DNA of 22,147 bases from Proteromonas lacertae (taxonomy: Eukaryota; Sar; Bigyra; Opalinata; Proteromonadidae): the NCBI GenBank assembly GCA_002245135.1, contig NGBS01000093.1, forward strand, positions 1 to 22,147. Reading direction: 5' to 3'. The notes below the pieces were generated by a model. That model was not told where the DNA came from. It did no database searches and worked only from the letters and a program-made list of their open reading frames with translations. Positions 1-8,772 of the stretch are shown here, piece after piece. A program made the position numbers and the translations under genes. The number at the start of each line of letters is the position of its first letter. Position 1 is the stretch's first letter.

Positions 1-432
1 ATCGTATGCTTGACCATGCAATGGAGGACATGGTGGAACTGACTTGTATATCATACATTTCGGTGACAACGATTTAGCAAAATGCGAAAAAGAAGAAAAC
101 AAGAATTCGAAAGGAGATATAGTTTACAGAAGTACTGCTGAAAGTATAGTAAGTAGTAAAGTCTCTGTAGCACCGTTGTTGATAATCTGATGATGATGAT
201 TATAATGATGATGATGATGACAACAACAAGTTGTTAAAGTGGTATCCAAAAGAAAGTGCAGTACATCAAACTCAAGATTCAAAAGAAAGAAAATAAATCA
301 AAAAAACATTTCAACCAAAAACCAAAAACAGAAGATAGTACTACAGAGGAAGAAGATGATGATGATGATAATAACTTCTCACAATATATAGTTGATGATG
401 ATGAGGAGCCAGAGTACCAAAATGATTATTAA
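1..432 (+). pseudogene. Decayed coding region with acidic low-complexity tail
   Basis: I do not recognise this gene. Codon-like sequence runs through most of the stretch but not in one frame. It holds runs of GAT codons around 190-222 and 354-371 (poly-Asp), a Lys/Gln-rich middle, and an acidic end reading DDDEEPEYQNDY before TAA at 430-432. Such acidic tails are common in nuclear and chromatin proteins, but that is no identification. The first 34 bases nearly repeat 11893-11926, which suggests that at least the first part belongs to a dispersed sequence rather than to the gene with the acidic tail. The window edge cuts it. It could be two unrelated pieces joined. Confidence 0.35.
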
Positions 433-1050
433 TCTCTGGTCCTAATTGGTTCAAATGATAGATTGTGTTTGTGTGGGAGTGTTGTTTTCATAATTTACTT
501 AATTAATTAGCATTATAACAAGTCTTATAAGAAATATCAATATTAGAAAAATAGATGCGTTTCGAGATTTGACTTGAACTCCATTTTTTTTTTTTTTTAT
601 TACATAGGATGGTCACCATATGGTGTCATATCACACCATATGTTGACCATCCTATTGAGATTGTTTTTATTGAATTATTTTTTGAAATTATATGTCATTC
701 ACTTTCTATAATTTGAACTAACAACATAAATAGATTCATCATAAGATGAGGATTCAAATGGAATAATTATTTTTGTTTAAATTCAAACAGAAAAGCGAAA
801 AATAATGTAAGCTTGATTATGATTTGATTATGAAACGGACAAAAAACACATAGGGGGAAATCAATACAAAAAATACAAAAATAATAGGGTTTCAAATTGT
901 ACTCATTTCCCCTTTCTTTCATTATTATAGCTTGAACATGGTATTGTTGATATAATTTCACAGATTTTCTTTAAATTTCTAAAATATCCCATATGATGCA
1001 AACCATATATTTGTAATACTTTCGTGAAAAAATGGAAGAAAGTGCAACAT
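433..1050. other. AT-rich stretch without a gene
   Basis: No convincing reading frame on either strand. It holds a T-tract at about 585-599, the palindrome at 604-655, and otherwise AT-rich sequence. Short frames here are the kind expected by chance at this composition. Confidence 0.5.
604..655. repeat. 52-bp near-perfect palindrome
   Basis: The two halves (604-629 and 630-655) are reverse complements except at two pairs (616/643 and 627/632). The outer arm is ATAGGATGGTC and the inner part contains CATATGGTGT. It directly follows a T-tract. It would form a long hairpin in RNA or a cruciform in DNA. It may be a tiny foldback element or a deleted remnant of a longer one. No target duplication was found. 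Confidence 0.7.
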
Positions 1051-1055
1051 TGTGA

Positions 1056-1657
1056 TATTGCGCGCCAATATGAAAAATGCGCCTATATGAAATTAATGAT
1101 TTTTATCAAAAACTGATATCTCCATAGTTCTTACAATGACCTAAACTATATGAATATACCCTTATTTAGTGATAAGCTCCTTTGTATGAATCTCATATTA
1201 TGAAATTTAAAGTCAATTATCTAATGAATTTCTTTTTTTTTTTCATGTTCTTTTTATGTAGAACACAAAAGCAAATAAACATAAACAAAATATATGAATA
1301 TTATTGTGAATTAAATACCCCATCAGTAGTTATACTAAAAAAAGAAAAAAGATCAAGCCTCATTCAAGCCATTTTCTATTTTTTTAATATTCATTAATAA
1401 ATAGTTGTATTTAATATCTATAATAATCTATGGATATATAATATTATTTATATGATTTATGAAAAAATTACAAAAAAAAAATTCTTTAGATAAATGACTT
1501 TAAATTTCATAATATGAGATTCATACAAAGGAGCTTATATCACTAAATAAGGGTATATTCATATAGTTTAGGTCATTGTAAGAACTATGGAGATATCAGT
1601 TTTTTGATAAAAATCATTAATTTCATATAGGCGCATTTTTCATATTGGCGCGCAATA
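1056..1657. mobile_element. 602-bp inverted-repeat (MITE-like) element with TGTGA target duplication
   Basis: Arms 1056-1230 and about 1482-1657 are reverse complements over about 175 bp with only scattered differences. The termini read TATTGCGCGCCAATATG. A 5-bp direct repeat TGTGA flanks it (1051-1055 and 1658-1662), as expected for a target-site duplication. Within the terminus GCGCCWATATGA occurs twice in tandem (A then T at W), a likely transposase-binding repeat. The unique centre carries the 18-nt motif TCAAGCCTCATTCAAGCC at 1353-1370, preceded by an A-rich run. There is no transposase gene, so it is non-autonomous. The close match of the arms suggests recent activity or arm correction. 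Confidence 0.85.
1353..1370 (+). other. Conserved core motif, copy 1
   Basis: TCAAGCCTCATTCAAGCC, an imperfect direct repeat of TCAAGCC, in the middle of the 602-bp element and preceded by an A/G-rich tract. The same motif recurs at 4271-4288 and 8449-8466 (plus), and at 7869-7886 and 9080-9097 (minus), inside elements with different ends. Function unknown. Confidence 0.8.
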
Positions 1658-1819
1658 TGTGACATTCTGTTTTCAAAAAAGTAAATTTCTATAATGAATC
1701 TCTGCGTAATTATTTTTATCTCCATGTTTGAATTTGTAGTTTATATTTAAATATTGACTTATCAATTATATAACTAAATCGCTGATTCCAATTGTTTGGT
1801 AATTATAATCTTTATATTA

Positions 1820-2251
1820 TCATTTTCGCTTAATTTCAAATATCTCTTCATTGATATAATGATGCAGTAATGCATTACTTAAAGAAGTGCTATCTCTGCT
1901 TAATTCTTGTGCATATGTTGATAGCTTGTTGGTAATTTTCATTATTTCACTTATTTCTTCACAAGCTATCAACTATATTTTATAATACTGAAGAATATCA
2001 TTATACTTATCGATCTCCATTATTTTTTTGGTGATTAAATTTACAACATGTTTCATAGTTGGATTGTTGTCAGTGCAATATTTCTTGTTTGTACCTTTTT
2101 TTGTAATGCACTTTCAACAAATACAATTCTTTACTTTTTTAACTGCAATGTTTATAATGCTATTTCCAAGTATATTTTTCCATTCATCCAATATTATTTT
2201 TAGCTTTTTTCTTCTCTCTATACTCTCATTTAACATTTTCTTTGATTCCAT
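1820..2251 (-). pseudogene. Decayed hypothetical gene, Lys/Ile-rich, possible coiled coil
   Basis: On the minus strand one frame runs from an ATG at 2251 (MESKKMLNES) to a TGA at 1820-1822 (ending FEIKRK). Two in-frame stops interrupt it, one TGA after NCIC and one TAG after QYYKI. The predicted chain is charged and helical, with a stretch LITKKIMEIDKYNDILQYY. A further minus-strand frame upstream (about 2290-2480, MQKAQDVYHQACYLIKK) looks like more of the same decayed gene. The family is not recognised. The VVNLITKKIMEID segment weakly recalls HKLITDIAIEDIN encoded near 13990-14030, so the two may be distant relatives. The long T-rich frame on the opposite strand is its shadow. Confidence 0.4.
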
Positions 2252-2499
2252 TCTTTTAATATTTTTACTATTTTAGTTGATATTACAGCATAATCTTTGA
2301 ACAAGCTTTTGAAAGATCACTCAGATAAATTGTTGACTGTATTGCTGTGCTTGTGCAACTATAAATTATAATAATAATCTGGAATACTGTCTTGCATGTC
2401 TTTTTAATTAAGTAGCATGCTTGATGATAAACATCTTGTGCTTTTTGCATTCGACGATTTTATTTTTCTCTCTAGATCTTTCTAATATATTAACACGAG

Positions 2500-2825
2500 T
2501 TAATCAAACATTATTTCAACATTATTTTATAGTACAAATTAGTGTAATGATAAGCATGTATCATGTGGAGTTCTGTTATGTAATGAGTGTTTGTAAATGT
2601 GGATATATTTCATTAAACTTAACAGAGTTCTTTAAATGGTATAAGTAGGTTAAATATTATTCATAGATTTAGCAAATATGGTTTATATGGATTTTTGATA
2701 GATACTTTTTAGAATATACAAAAATGACTTGAGTATAGTATGTAATACTTAATATTAAGCTTATTTAATGCTATTGCAGTATATTTTTATTAAAAAAGCA
2801 GAAACTTAAACTCAAAAATATAGGA
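2500..2825. other. AT-rich stretch without a gene
   Basis: Nothing supportable is seen. The short plus-strand frames are T-rich and hydrophobic, as chance frames are here. Confidence 0.4.
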
Positions 2826-2935
2826 CAAAAAAGGACGTGTTAAACTACTAAAGGACATGTGTAATCAACGAGAAGTTTTAGTGTATGAAAAGGACAAGGG
2901 ACGGGACAAAACACAAAAGGACGTCCCGTTGCCGA
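2822..2935. repeat. Purine-rich GGAC/AAAA low-complexity tract
   Basis: Words such as AAAAGGAC, GGACAAAA and GGACGGGACAAAAC recur at irregular spacing, ending in AAAAGGACGTCCCGTTGCC, where GGACGTCC is self-complementary. A similar tract lies at 20519-20640 and also ends with an ACGTCC word. It reads as a degenerate dispersed repeat sitting next to a SINE-like tail. Confidence 0.5.
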
Positions 2936-2974
2936 ACTCAGCTTCCAGGAGTACCCGTAGGAGATCGTCTCATA

Positions 2975-3046
2975 GATAGGTATAGGTAGGTATAGGAAGG
3001 TATAGGAAGGTATAGGTAAGTATTGGTAGGTATAGATAGATATAGA
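2975..3046 (+). repeat. Tandem repeat, 10-bp unit TATAGGTAGG
   Basis: About seven copies of TATAGGTAGG with variants TATAGGAAGG, TATAGGTAAG and TATTGGTAGG. It lies between the purine-rich tract and the CCCGTAGG-rich SINE-like segment. Slippage-type minisatellite. Confidence 0.8.
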
Positions 3047-3055
3047 AATAGCTTA

Positions 3056-3165
3056 GAGGAGCTCCCGTAGGGAAGTAGACCCCGTTGAGAAGTAGACCCT
3101 GTTGGGAGGAATCCGTAGGAACCTTACGTAAATGGGACTATGGGACATTGTCACAGAGTTCTAAC
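3056..3165 (+). repeat. SINE-like tail segment, copy of 13280-13375
   Basis: GC-richer segment with words CTCCCGTAGGGAAGTAGACC and TTACGTAAATGGGACTATGG. The reverse complement of 13280-13375 carries the same words in the same order, with scattered differences and an extra repeat of GTAGACCC here. At 13411-13480 that sequence is joined to a tRNA-like head; no head is present here, so this would be a 5'-truncated copy. It overlaps the left arm of the 201-bp hairpin. Confidence 0.6.
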
Positions 3166-3330
3166 GAGTGTTCTAGGAGTCCGTCCCCTTCTATATTCAG
3201 AGTTGACCTTTACGGGAGCTTCATCGATGCAATCGATGAAGGCCCCGTAAAAGTCAACTCTGAATCTAGAATGGGACGGACTCCTAGAACACTCGTTAGA
3301 ACTCTGTGACAATGTCCCATAGTCCCATTT
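3130..3330. repeat. 201-bp hairpin, 99-bp arms, 3-nt loop
   Basis: Positions 3130-3228 and 3232-3330 are reverse complements with about five mismatches around the loop GCA at 3229-3231. The outer arm is AAATGGGACTATGGGACATT and the tip is TTCATCGAT. The first 35 bases of the arm continue the SINE-like tail, so the hairpin looks like a tail that was copied back on itself in inverse orientation. The arms are GC-richer than the surroundings. As RNA it would make a long, nearly perfect duplex. Confidence 0.9.
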
Positions 3331-3349
3331 ATATACTATATATCTTACT

Positions 3350-4150
3350 ATCTCTAAAAAACAAATATTAATGTAATTATAATAATAAATCTCTATTTCT
3401 GGATATTAATAATTTTTCTTCAATAAGTCTCTTACTTTCTCAGTTTCTGAAAATAAATAAGCATTATAAAACTCTCTTAGAGGTATAATATATCCTAATT
3501 TGAAGCAAAACCTTCTAAATTCTGGTGAGTCTAATATTGTGGTACTGACTGCATTGAAGGTTATTAATTTAAATAGATCTTTGTTGAGAGAATCTGAATT
3601 GACTTTGGCTTTTACCATATGTAATAATCTGAATATTTTATTTTAATCACGTTTTCCAAAACATTTTGAAGTAGTTAAAATGTTACTTCTCTAACATACA
3701 ACAATTGAATAAAATCACAACTCTTTTGATGCGATAGGGGGTAATGTGATATCCCTATAGTTTCATATATTATAAAGTCTTATAAATATTGAGTAATTAT
3801 ACATTTAAATGATCTAAATCTTAAAAAATAAAGATTTACTTAGTCAAACCATCAAGCTTGATGTTTTTTCTTTTATTTTTTTTATTCTATAATTAATTTA
3901 ATATTATGTTAATAATATGTTATTGTGAGTCATCATTGAGAAATAGATCAAAATAATAGTAATATAAAAAGTGCATCGACCGACTGTCAAATTTGATATT
4001 TGAAAGATGATGTATAAAACATTAATTTGTATATATGGTTAGATTATATGCTTCTTAACTCATGTTCAATAGGAGGTCAACTAATAGTTAGTATAAGTAA
4101 GGTAAAGGTCAAGCTAAAGATATAGGTTTTGACCTATAGTTAAACCTATA
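3350..4150 (+). repeat. Left arm of the 4.2-kb inverted repeat
   Basis: This arm is the reverse complement of 6815-7559 over its whole length, with small differences. It starts ATCTCTAAAAAACAAATATT and ends GACCTATAGTTAAACCTATA. It contains a minus-strand hAT-like fragment (3406-3618) and the 14-bp palindrome CATCAAGCTTGATG (3850-3863). About 56 bp around 3976-4033 have no counterpart in the right arm. The divergence suggests an old inverted duplication, or a foldback element built from an hAT relative. Confidence 0.9.
3406..3618 (-). pseudogene. hAT-transposase-like fragment, left-arm copy
   Basis: A 70-codon frame from ATG at 3618 (MVKAKVNSDSLNKDLFKLI) to TAA. The pattern of Leu-Phe-Lys-Leu-Ile, then a Ser-Pro-x-Phe-Arg-Arg-Phe stretch, then an Ile-Pro-Leu-Arg-x-Phe stretch, followed by LFSETEKVRDLL, matches the part of hAT transposases where residues before the catalytic domain read like PFS-VES-FR-L-NP-Y-IPSR. 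Full hAT transposases have about 600 residues. The BED finger, RNase-H fold and dimerisation domain are all missing, so this is a remnant. A near-identical copy lies inverted at 7295-7477. It is a DNA-transposon relic, possibly kept as arm sequence of a foldback element. Confidence 0.55.
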
Positions 4151-4581
4151 TTTTTTGAAGCAAACTAAATACATATTTAGCTAATATAGACTAAAATACA
4201 TTAGTTGAAATGATTAGAACAACTTAATGTTGATCATAAGACATATAAAAAGAAAAAAGAAAATATTGAATCAAGCCTCACTCAAGCCTATATTTTACAT
4301 TTCTCTTTTATATAGAAAGATGTAATAATTATTATATTCTAATCATTTTAGCTAATGTATTTTAGTCTATATTTGCTAAAAATGCATATAGTTTGCTTCA
4401 AAAATTTCTAGAAAACAAATGGCGCAAATATTCAAACTATTTATATTAACAAAAAAGTATATTGCAGAGGTAGGTCATATAACAAAGTAAGTATAAAAGT
4501 AACAATTTTTCATCAAGACAAGTAAGAATATACATTTAGTTTGTTTTAAAAGTGTCTGGTAGACAAACGGCCAACTATGAC
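4151..4581 (-). mobile_element. Truncated copy (C) of the GCCGTTTGTC inverted-repeat family
   Basis: Matches the reverse complement of the complete element at 8773-9408 but lacks both extreme ends: it begins inside the arm at TTTTTTGAAGCAAACT and stops at CCAACTATGAC, without the final AAACGGCGCACAAC. It contains the central motif at 4271-4288. Its left truncation point falls exactly at the inner end of the big inverted-repeat arm, so that junction cut it, or the arm was pasted into it. Confidence 0.8.
4271..4288 (+). other. Conserved core motif, copy 2
   Basis: TCAAGCCTCACTCAAGCC, preceded by AAGACATATAAAAAGAAAAA and followed by T-rich sequence, in the centre of element copy C. Confidence 0.8.
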
Positions 4582-4790
4582 TTAAAGTATCTGTTCCAGT
4601 ACTAGGGTATCTGTTACTCTACTTTGTAGCGAACTGTTAATTCATCTCTATTCAATATATTCTTTGGAGTTTGGATCTCTAATGTGGTTGCTGATGGTTT
4701 TGATTGATGATTCAGATATAAGGACACATACCTACAAAACCCTCCCAATATTGCTAATGATGACTTTCAATGCCTTTGAAAAATCCACAA
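4582..4790. other. Gap downstream of the Tc1 frame
   Basis: If the Tc1 element were whole, the rest of its transposase would be read here on the minus strand. I see neither the second catalytic Asp (the usual D-N-A-x-x-H stretch) nor the final acidic residue in any frame. The stretch is either unrelated or too decayed to recognise. Confidence 0.4.
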
Positions 4791-5462
4791 CTAGCTAGAA
4801 CTTGGTTCAAATGACTTCTGCATAACCATCAGATCAGTGAATCCATACTCTGAAAAGGCACCCCAGACCATAACGCCTGCGTTTCCTTTGATCCTTTGCT
4901 TCCTAATAATAGGTTTTCCAGAGATACTCCATCCAACACTTTTAACATTTCTAAGTCTAATCATCGACTCATCTGAGAACATAATCGTCTTATAATCCAA
5001 GAATATGTTTTGAGATACTGTCATTAATCTTTCTTCAACGTTCTTTTGGGTCAAGCCTGGACAAACTCCACTATTTCCAAAAAAGATCTTCCATGATTTA
5101 CAATAACGACGAATTGTACTTAATGATACTGTTGAGGGGATTAAGCTGTTCTTCACCAACACATTTCTGAGTGTTTTGGCAGATTGAATTGTAATGCCAT
5201 TAACTTGACTTCTCAAGATATAATCTCTAACAGCTTGCCCACTAATGATAGAGTTCAAAATAATTGGCTTTCTCCCTCTTCTAACCTTAGGTGGTGAAAT
5301 ACTTAATTTGGCTTTGGACGTCTTCAGCCCCATAATTTGTAAGTACTTCCAAATAGTACTCTTGGTTCTTGCCATTTTTAAGGCAATTTCTCCAATACTA
5401 CAAGATTGATTTACCAGAGTTTTTTTGACTGTGACTTTACATGGTTGTTTTGGGGATCTCAT
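4791..5462 (-). pseudogene. Tc1/mariner-type transposase, C-terminally truncated
   Basis: Cut-and-paste DNA transposase. The frame opens with ATG at 5462 and gives 223 residues, against about 340 for intact Tc1 transposases. Visible parts are a first helix-turn-helix (about 20-47, CSIGEIALKMARTKSTIWKY), an AT-hook-like linker RRGRKP (61-66), a second helix-turn-helix (about 92-127) and the start of the catalytic domain, with first Asp D164 in MFSDES and the VMVWGAFSEYG stretch (197-207). The chain then ends in FEPSSS, a stop, with no second Asp or third acidic residue, so it cannot be catalytic. Terminal repeats were not identified. It sits inside the spacer of the big inverted repeat, so it arrived there before or after that structure formed. 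Confidence 0.85.
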
Positions 5463-5780
5463 TTGCTCTAATTAGCGAGAAAGATCTAAATAAAGGGAAT
5501 GAAAATTCAGTCAAAACGACTATTTTTATTGAAATCGTTCGATTTTTGTTTTTTCGATTTTTAATTATGAAAAAGTTATTTGATCAGTCTAAAATTAAAA
5601 TTTTGTTAATTACCTATAAGGTAGCAATAGATTTATGATATAAAAATCAATAGATAAAGAGACATTTTAAAAAGTGAGAAATAAAATTTAAAAAAAATAC
5701 AACAGATAGTTTAGTTTTTTTTATTATTTTTGGTTATATATATTTTTGGCTGAATTATTGTTAGTTTTCTTTTATTTTTA
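5463..5780. other. AT-rich stretch without a gene
   Basis: Probably the 5' flank of the Tc1 element followed by A/T-rich sequence. No terminal repeat could be matched to 4582-4790. Nothing else is seen. Confidence 0.4.
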
Positions 5781-6115
5781 AAACTCTATCAAGTCAAGCT
5801 TGTAAATAGTGCAAAAAAATAAAGACAATACATATGTATAGTATAAAAAGAGAATGGGATGGCCAAGCCAAACCCATTTTTGATTCTACTATTATATGGA
5901 CTTTATAAATGAAGCTTGAAATTAACAAACATAAATTGACAAACATAAGCTTGAAATTAACTACTTTATTTTTATGAAGGTAGATGAATAATTGCATGTT
6001 ATATTACAAAGTAAGTATTAAAGTAACTATTATTTATCAAAATAAGTAAGAATATAAATTTAGTTTGTTATAAAAGTGTCTGTTAAACAAACTGCCTACT
6101 CTGACAAACGGTGCA
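5781..6115 (-). mobile_element. Old, divergent remnant (D) of the GCCGTTTGTC family
   Basis: From about 5998 to 6115 the sequence follows the arm of the family in reverse orientation (AAGTAAGTATTAAAGTAACT, then TAAAAGTGTCTG, then CTGACAAACGGTGCA at the terminus), clearly more diverged than copies A-C. A shortened core motif TCAAGTCAAGCT lies at 5789-5800. The other arm is absent. Divergence marks it as the oldest copy seen here. Confidence 0.6.
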
Positions 6116-6124
6116 TTGAATATA

Positions 6125-6773
6125 TTATTTTTGTATACACCATGATTTATCTTTTGTTATATATAATTTTAAATGTTTTGATTTAACGAATTCATCTACT
6201 GCTCCTTTGACAGCCCTATTTAGCTTATCAACTGTTCCATCAGGAAACAGTTTCCATCTACCTGGAGAATAAGAATAATCATCTCCGCATAAAATTCCTC
6301 TGTCTTTTAATATAGGAAAGTAATGATTAATATCATTCTTAACGCTGTAATAGTCATGCCTGCCATCAATATATATAAAATCATATGATTGTTGATAGAA
6401 AGATTTATAAACTAATTCACTTTTAGATTTAAATATTTTGAATAATATTCTATTAGAATATTTCACTACTACTTTCATTGATTCTATAAATCTATTATTT
6501 TGAAGTATTGAATTTACATTAGCTCCATCATCATAATATTTTTGTTCTATCCATGGATCAATCAATGTATACTCTCTACAATTCTTCCATCTTTTCAAAA
6601 GCTGTTCAGTATAGACACCTCTTTGAACGCCTATTTCCATACCTATTTCATATTTTCTTTTATCCAATAAATATCCAATATATTCTCTGTTTTTTTATTT
6701 GTTATTATAAATATCCAATAAATAATATAGTGAATACAGTAGAAATAACAATTAAAGAATCATACAATATCAT
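6125..6773 (-). pseudogene. Methyltransf_24-type SAM-dependent methyltransferase, 5' end disrupted
   Basis: A class I SAM methyltransferase of the type often found with glycan genes. The open domain (TTG codon at 6667 to TAA at 6125) has motif I EIGVQRGVYTEQLL, TLIDPW, the acidic YIDGRHDY (99-106 of that frame) and ILCGDDY. No ATG opens this frame before the Met inside motif I. Upstream, an ATG at 6773 starts a hydrophobic anchor (MILYDSLIVISTVFTILFIGYL) in another frame that soon stops. A 14-bp direct repeat (6667-6680 and 6707-6720) separates the two frames by 40 bp, so a local duplication probably split the gene. Alternatively a 79-nt intron (6687-6765, GTATGA to ACAG) would join ATG-ATA-TT to the domain in frame. 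The catalytic part looks preserved. It lies in the spacer of the big inverted repeat. Confidence 0.7.
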
Positions 6774-6814
6774 TTTATAAGACTATCGTAGTGTTGTATT
6801 TTTCGGTGAAAAAG

Positions 6815-7559
6815 TATAGGTTTACCTATAGGTCAAAACCTATATCTTTAGCTTGACCTTTACCTTCCTTATACTAGCTATTAGTTGACCTCCTATTGAA
6901 CATGAGTTAAGAAGCATATAATCTAACCATAGATGCACTTTTTATATTACTATTATTTTGATCTATTTCTCAATGATCACTCACAATAACATATTATTAA
7001 CATAATATTTAATTAATTATAGAATAAAAAAAATAAAAGAAAAAAAACATCAAGCTTGATGGTTTGACTAAGTTTATCTTTATTTTTTAAGATTTTGATC
7101 ATTTAGATGTATAATTACACAATATTTATAAGACTTTATAATAAATGAAACTATAGGGATATCACATTACCTCCTTTCGCATCGAAAGAAGTTGTGGATT
7201 TATTCAATTGTAGTATGTTAAGAGAAGTCACATTTTAACTACTTCAAAATGCTTTGGAAAACGAGATTAAAATAAAATATTCAGATTATTGCGTATGGTA
7301 AAAGCCAAAGTCAATTCAGATTCTCTCAACAAAGATCTATTTAAATTTATAACCTTTAATGCAGTCAGCATCACAATATTAGACTCACCAAAATTTAGAA
7401 GGATTTGTTTTAAACTAGGATATATTATACCTCTAAGAGAGTTTTATAATGCTTATTTATTTTCAGAAACTGAGTAAGAGACTTATTGAAGACAAATCAT
7501 TAATATCCACAAATAGATATCTATTATTATAATTACAATAATATTTGTTCTTTAGAGAT
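6815..7559 (-). repeat. Right arm of the 4.2-kb inverted repeat
   Basis: Reverse complement of 3350-4150, lacking about 56 bp that the left arm has. It ends at AATCTCTAAAG (read inward on the minus strand), immediately against element B at 7561. It carries the second hAT-like fragment and the same CATCAAGCTTGATG palindrome (7048-7061). The spacer between the arms is about 2.66 kb. Confidence 0.9.
7295..7477 (+). pseudogene. hAT-transposase-like fragment, right-arm copy
   Basis: ATG at 7295 opens MVKAKVNSDSLNKDLFKFI, nearly identical to the product of 3406-3618 on the other strand. It stops after FSETE, where the left copy reads on through KVRDLLKKNY, so this copy ends about nine residues earlier. 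About five amino-acid differences separate the two over 60 residues. Both are remnants of the same region of an hAT transposase and owe their opposite orientation to the inverted duplication. Confidence 0.55.
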
Positions 7560-7560
7560 T

Positions 7561-7953
7561 GTTGTGCGCCGTTTGTCATAGTTGGCCGTTTGTCTACCAG
7601 ACACTTTTAAAACAAAATAAATGTATATTCTTACTTGTCTTGATGAAAAATTGTTACTTTTATACTTACTTTGTTATATGACCAACATCTGCAGTATACT
7701 TTTTTGTTCATATAAATAGCTTGAATATTTGTGCCGTTTGTTTTCTAGAAATTTTTGAAGCAAACTAAATGCATATTTAACTAATATAAACTATAATACA
7801 TTTGCTTAAATGATTAGAATATAATAATTATTAATTCTTTCTATATAAAAAAAGAAATGTAAAAAATAGGCTTGAGTGAGGCTTGAATCTATATTTCCCT
7901 TTTTTCATTTTAAATGTCTTATGATCAACATTAAATTGTTCTAATCATTTCAA
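7561..7953 (+). mobile_element. 5' half (B) of the GCCGTTTGTC inverted-repeat family
   Basis: Starts with the full terminus GTTGTGCGCCGTTTGTCATA, directly after the end of the big inverted-repeat arm. It follows the complete copy A through its left arm and core (motif at 7869-7886 on the minus strand) to TCTAATCATTTCAA, then stops matching. The right arm is deleted. The decamer GCCGTTTGTC occurs twice at the end and once more near 7735. Confidence 0.85.
7869..7886 (-). other. Conserved core motif, copy 3
   Basis: GGCTTGAGTGAGGCTTGA on the plus strand, the reverse complement of TCAAGCCTCACTCAAGCC, in the centre of element B. Confidence 0.8.
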
Positions 7954-8199
7954 TATTTGATATATAATTAATAACAGAGACAAAAAATATTGAAAAATTG
8001 AACTTATAACAATATTGCACTATTAAATGATTGTATTATTCACTACATTCTGAATAAAAATACTCCTGAGAATCGTGGAAACTCAAAAGGGAATCTCAAG
8101 CGTTAACAACCTTATAATCCCATTAGAAACATACTAATTGCATAATGCTGTTATTCTTAATGGATATAACACTTTCTAGTTCATCAATGGATCTTGTTG

Positions 8200-8760
8200 T
8201 GCGAAGTTGAGCTAAATGTGTGGTTTGATGGCGAGTAATATGCAAATATAATCTTACTTTGTCATATAAGCTACATCTGCGATAAATATATTTTGAATTT
8301 TATCCAAACATATTAAAAACAATTATAATTTTAATTTTAATTTTTTTGCTTCAATCACTACTAGAGTTAAAAATACATTAGTTTAAGCAATTAAATCACA
8401 CATATTTAGATGTTAAGACACTTAAAAACGAAAAAATAAAAAATCTATTCAAGCCTCATTCAAGCCTGTTTTTTCAAAATAAATTTTAAGCAGGTAAATG
8501 CAATAAGTAGGTATTCCTTTTCTATTTAAAACCTTTATCCCGATGTCTACTATTGTTATAAGCTTTTAAAATAATATAAAAATAAAAAGTGTTTCCAGCA
8601 CAGGAACCTAAACAGGACTATACGATATTAGGCCAACGTAACTATTTTGGAAAATAAAGAGTTGATTAGCAATATTGAAGGGCCAGAGGTTATGTTTATG
8701 ATATTAGAATTGAATAAAGTCTTCTTAACACTCAACGGCGCATTTAGCTCATTTTATGTT
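8200..8760 (+). repeat. Repeat family F, copy 1 (shares the core motif)
   Basis: A degenerate repeat recognised from its copy at about 15230-15660. Shared words in order are an AAAATACATYAG-like stretch, the A-rich core leader, the core motif (8449-8466), TATTTAAAACC, and TACGATATTAGGCCAACGTA with GGTTATGTTTAT beyond it. The left part (ATATAATCTTACTTTGTCAT, about 8243-8290) also recurs at 13225-13270 and is a distant version of the arm of the GCCGTTTGTC family. The ends are not defined. No coding frame is seen. Confidence 0.6.
8449..8466 (+). other. Conserved core motif, copy 4
   Basis: TCAAGCCTCATTCAAGCC in family F, preceded by AAGACACTTAAAAACGAAAA and followed by TGTTTTTT. The leader, the motif and the T-rich follower are the parts best conserved between this family and the GCCGTTTGTC family. 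Confidence 0.8.
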
Positions 8761-8772
8761 TTTATAATGCAT

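Noticed and set aside
767-961. 64-codon minus-strand frame
   Set aside because: No ATG-supported or family-like content; chance frame in AT-rich DNA.
2028-2276. 82-codon hydrophobic plus-strand frame
   Set aside because: T-rich shadow of the minus-strand decayed frame at 1820-2251; the hydrophobicity comes from base composition.
3085-3309. 74-codon frame across the 201-bp hairpin
   Set aside because: It is the reading of a palindrome and SINE-like tail, not a gene.
3350-7559. Big inverted repeat as an organelle-type or viral terminal repeat
   Set aside because: Arms carry transposase relics, are interior to the window and enclose transposon pieces; no organelle or viral core genes.
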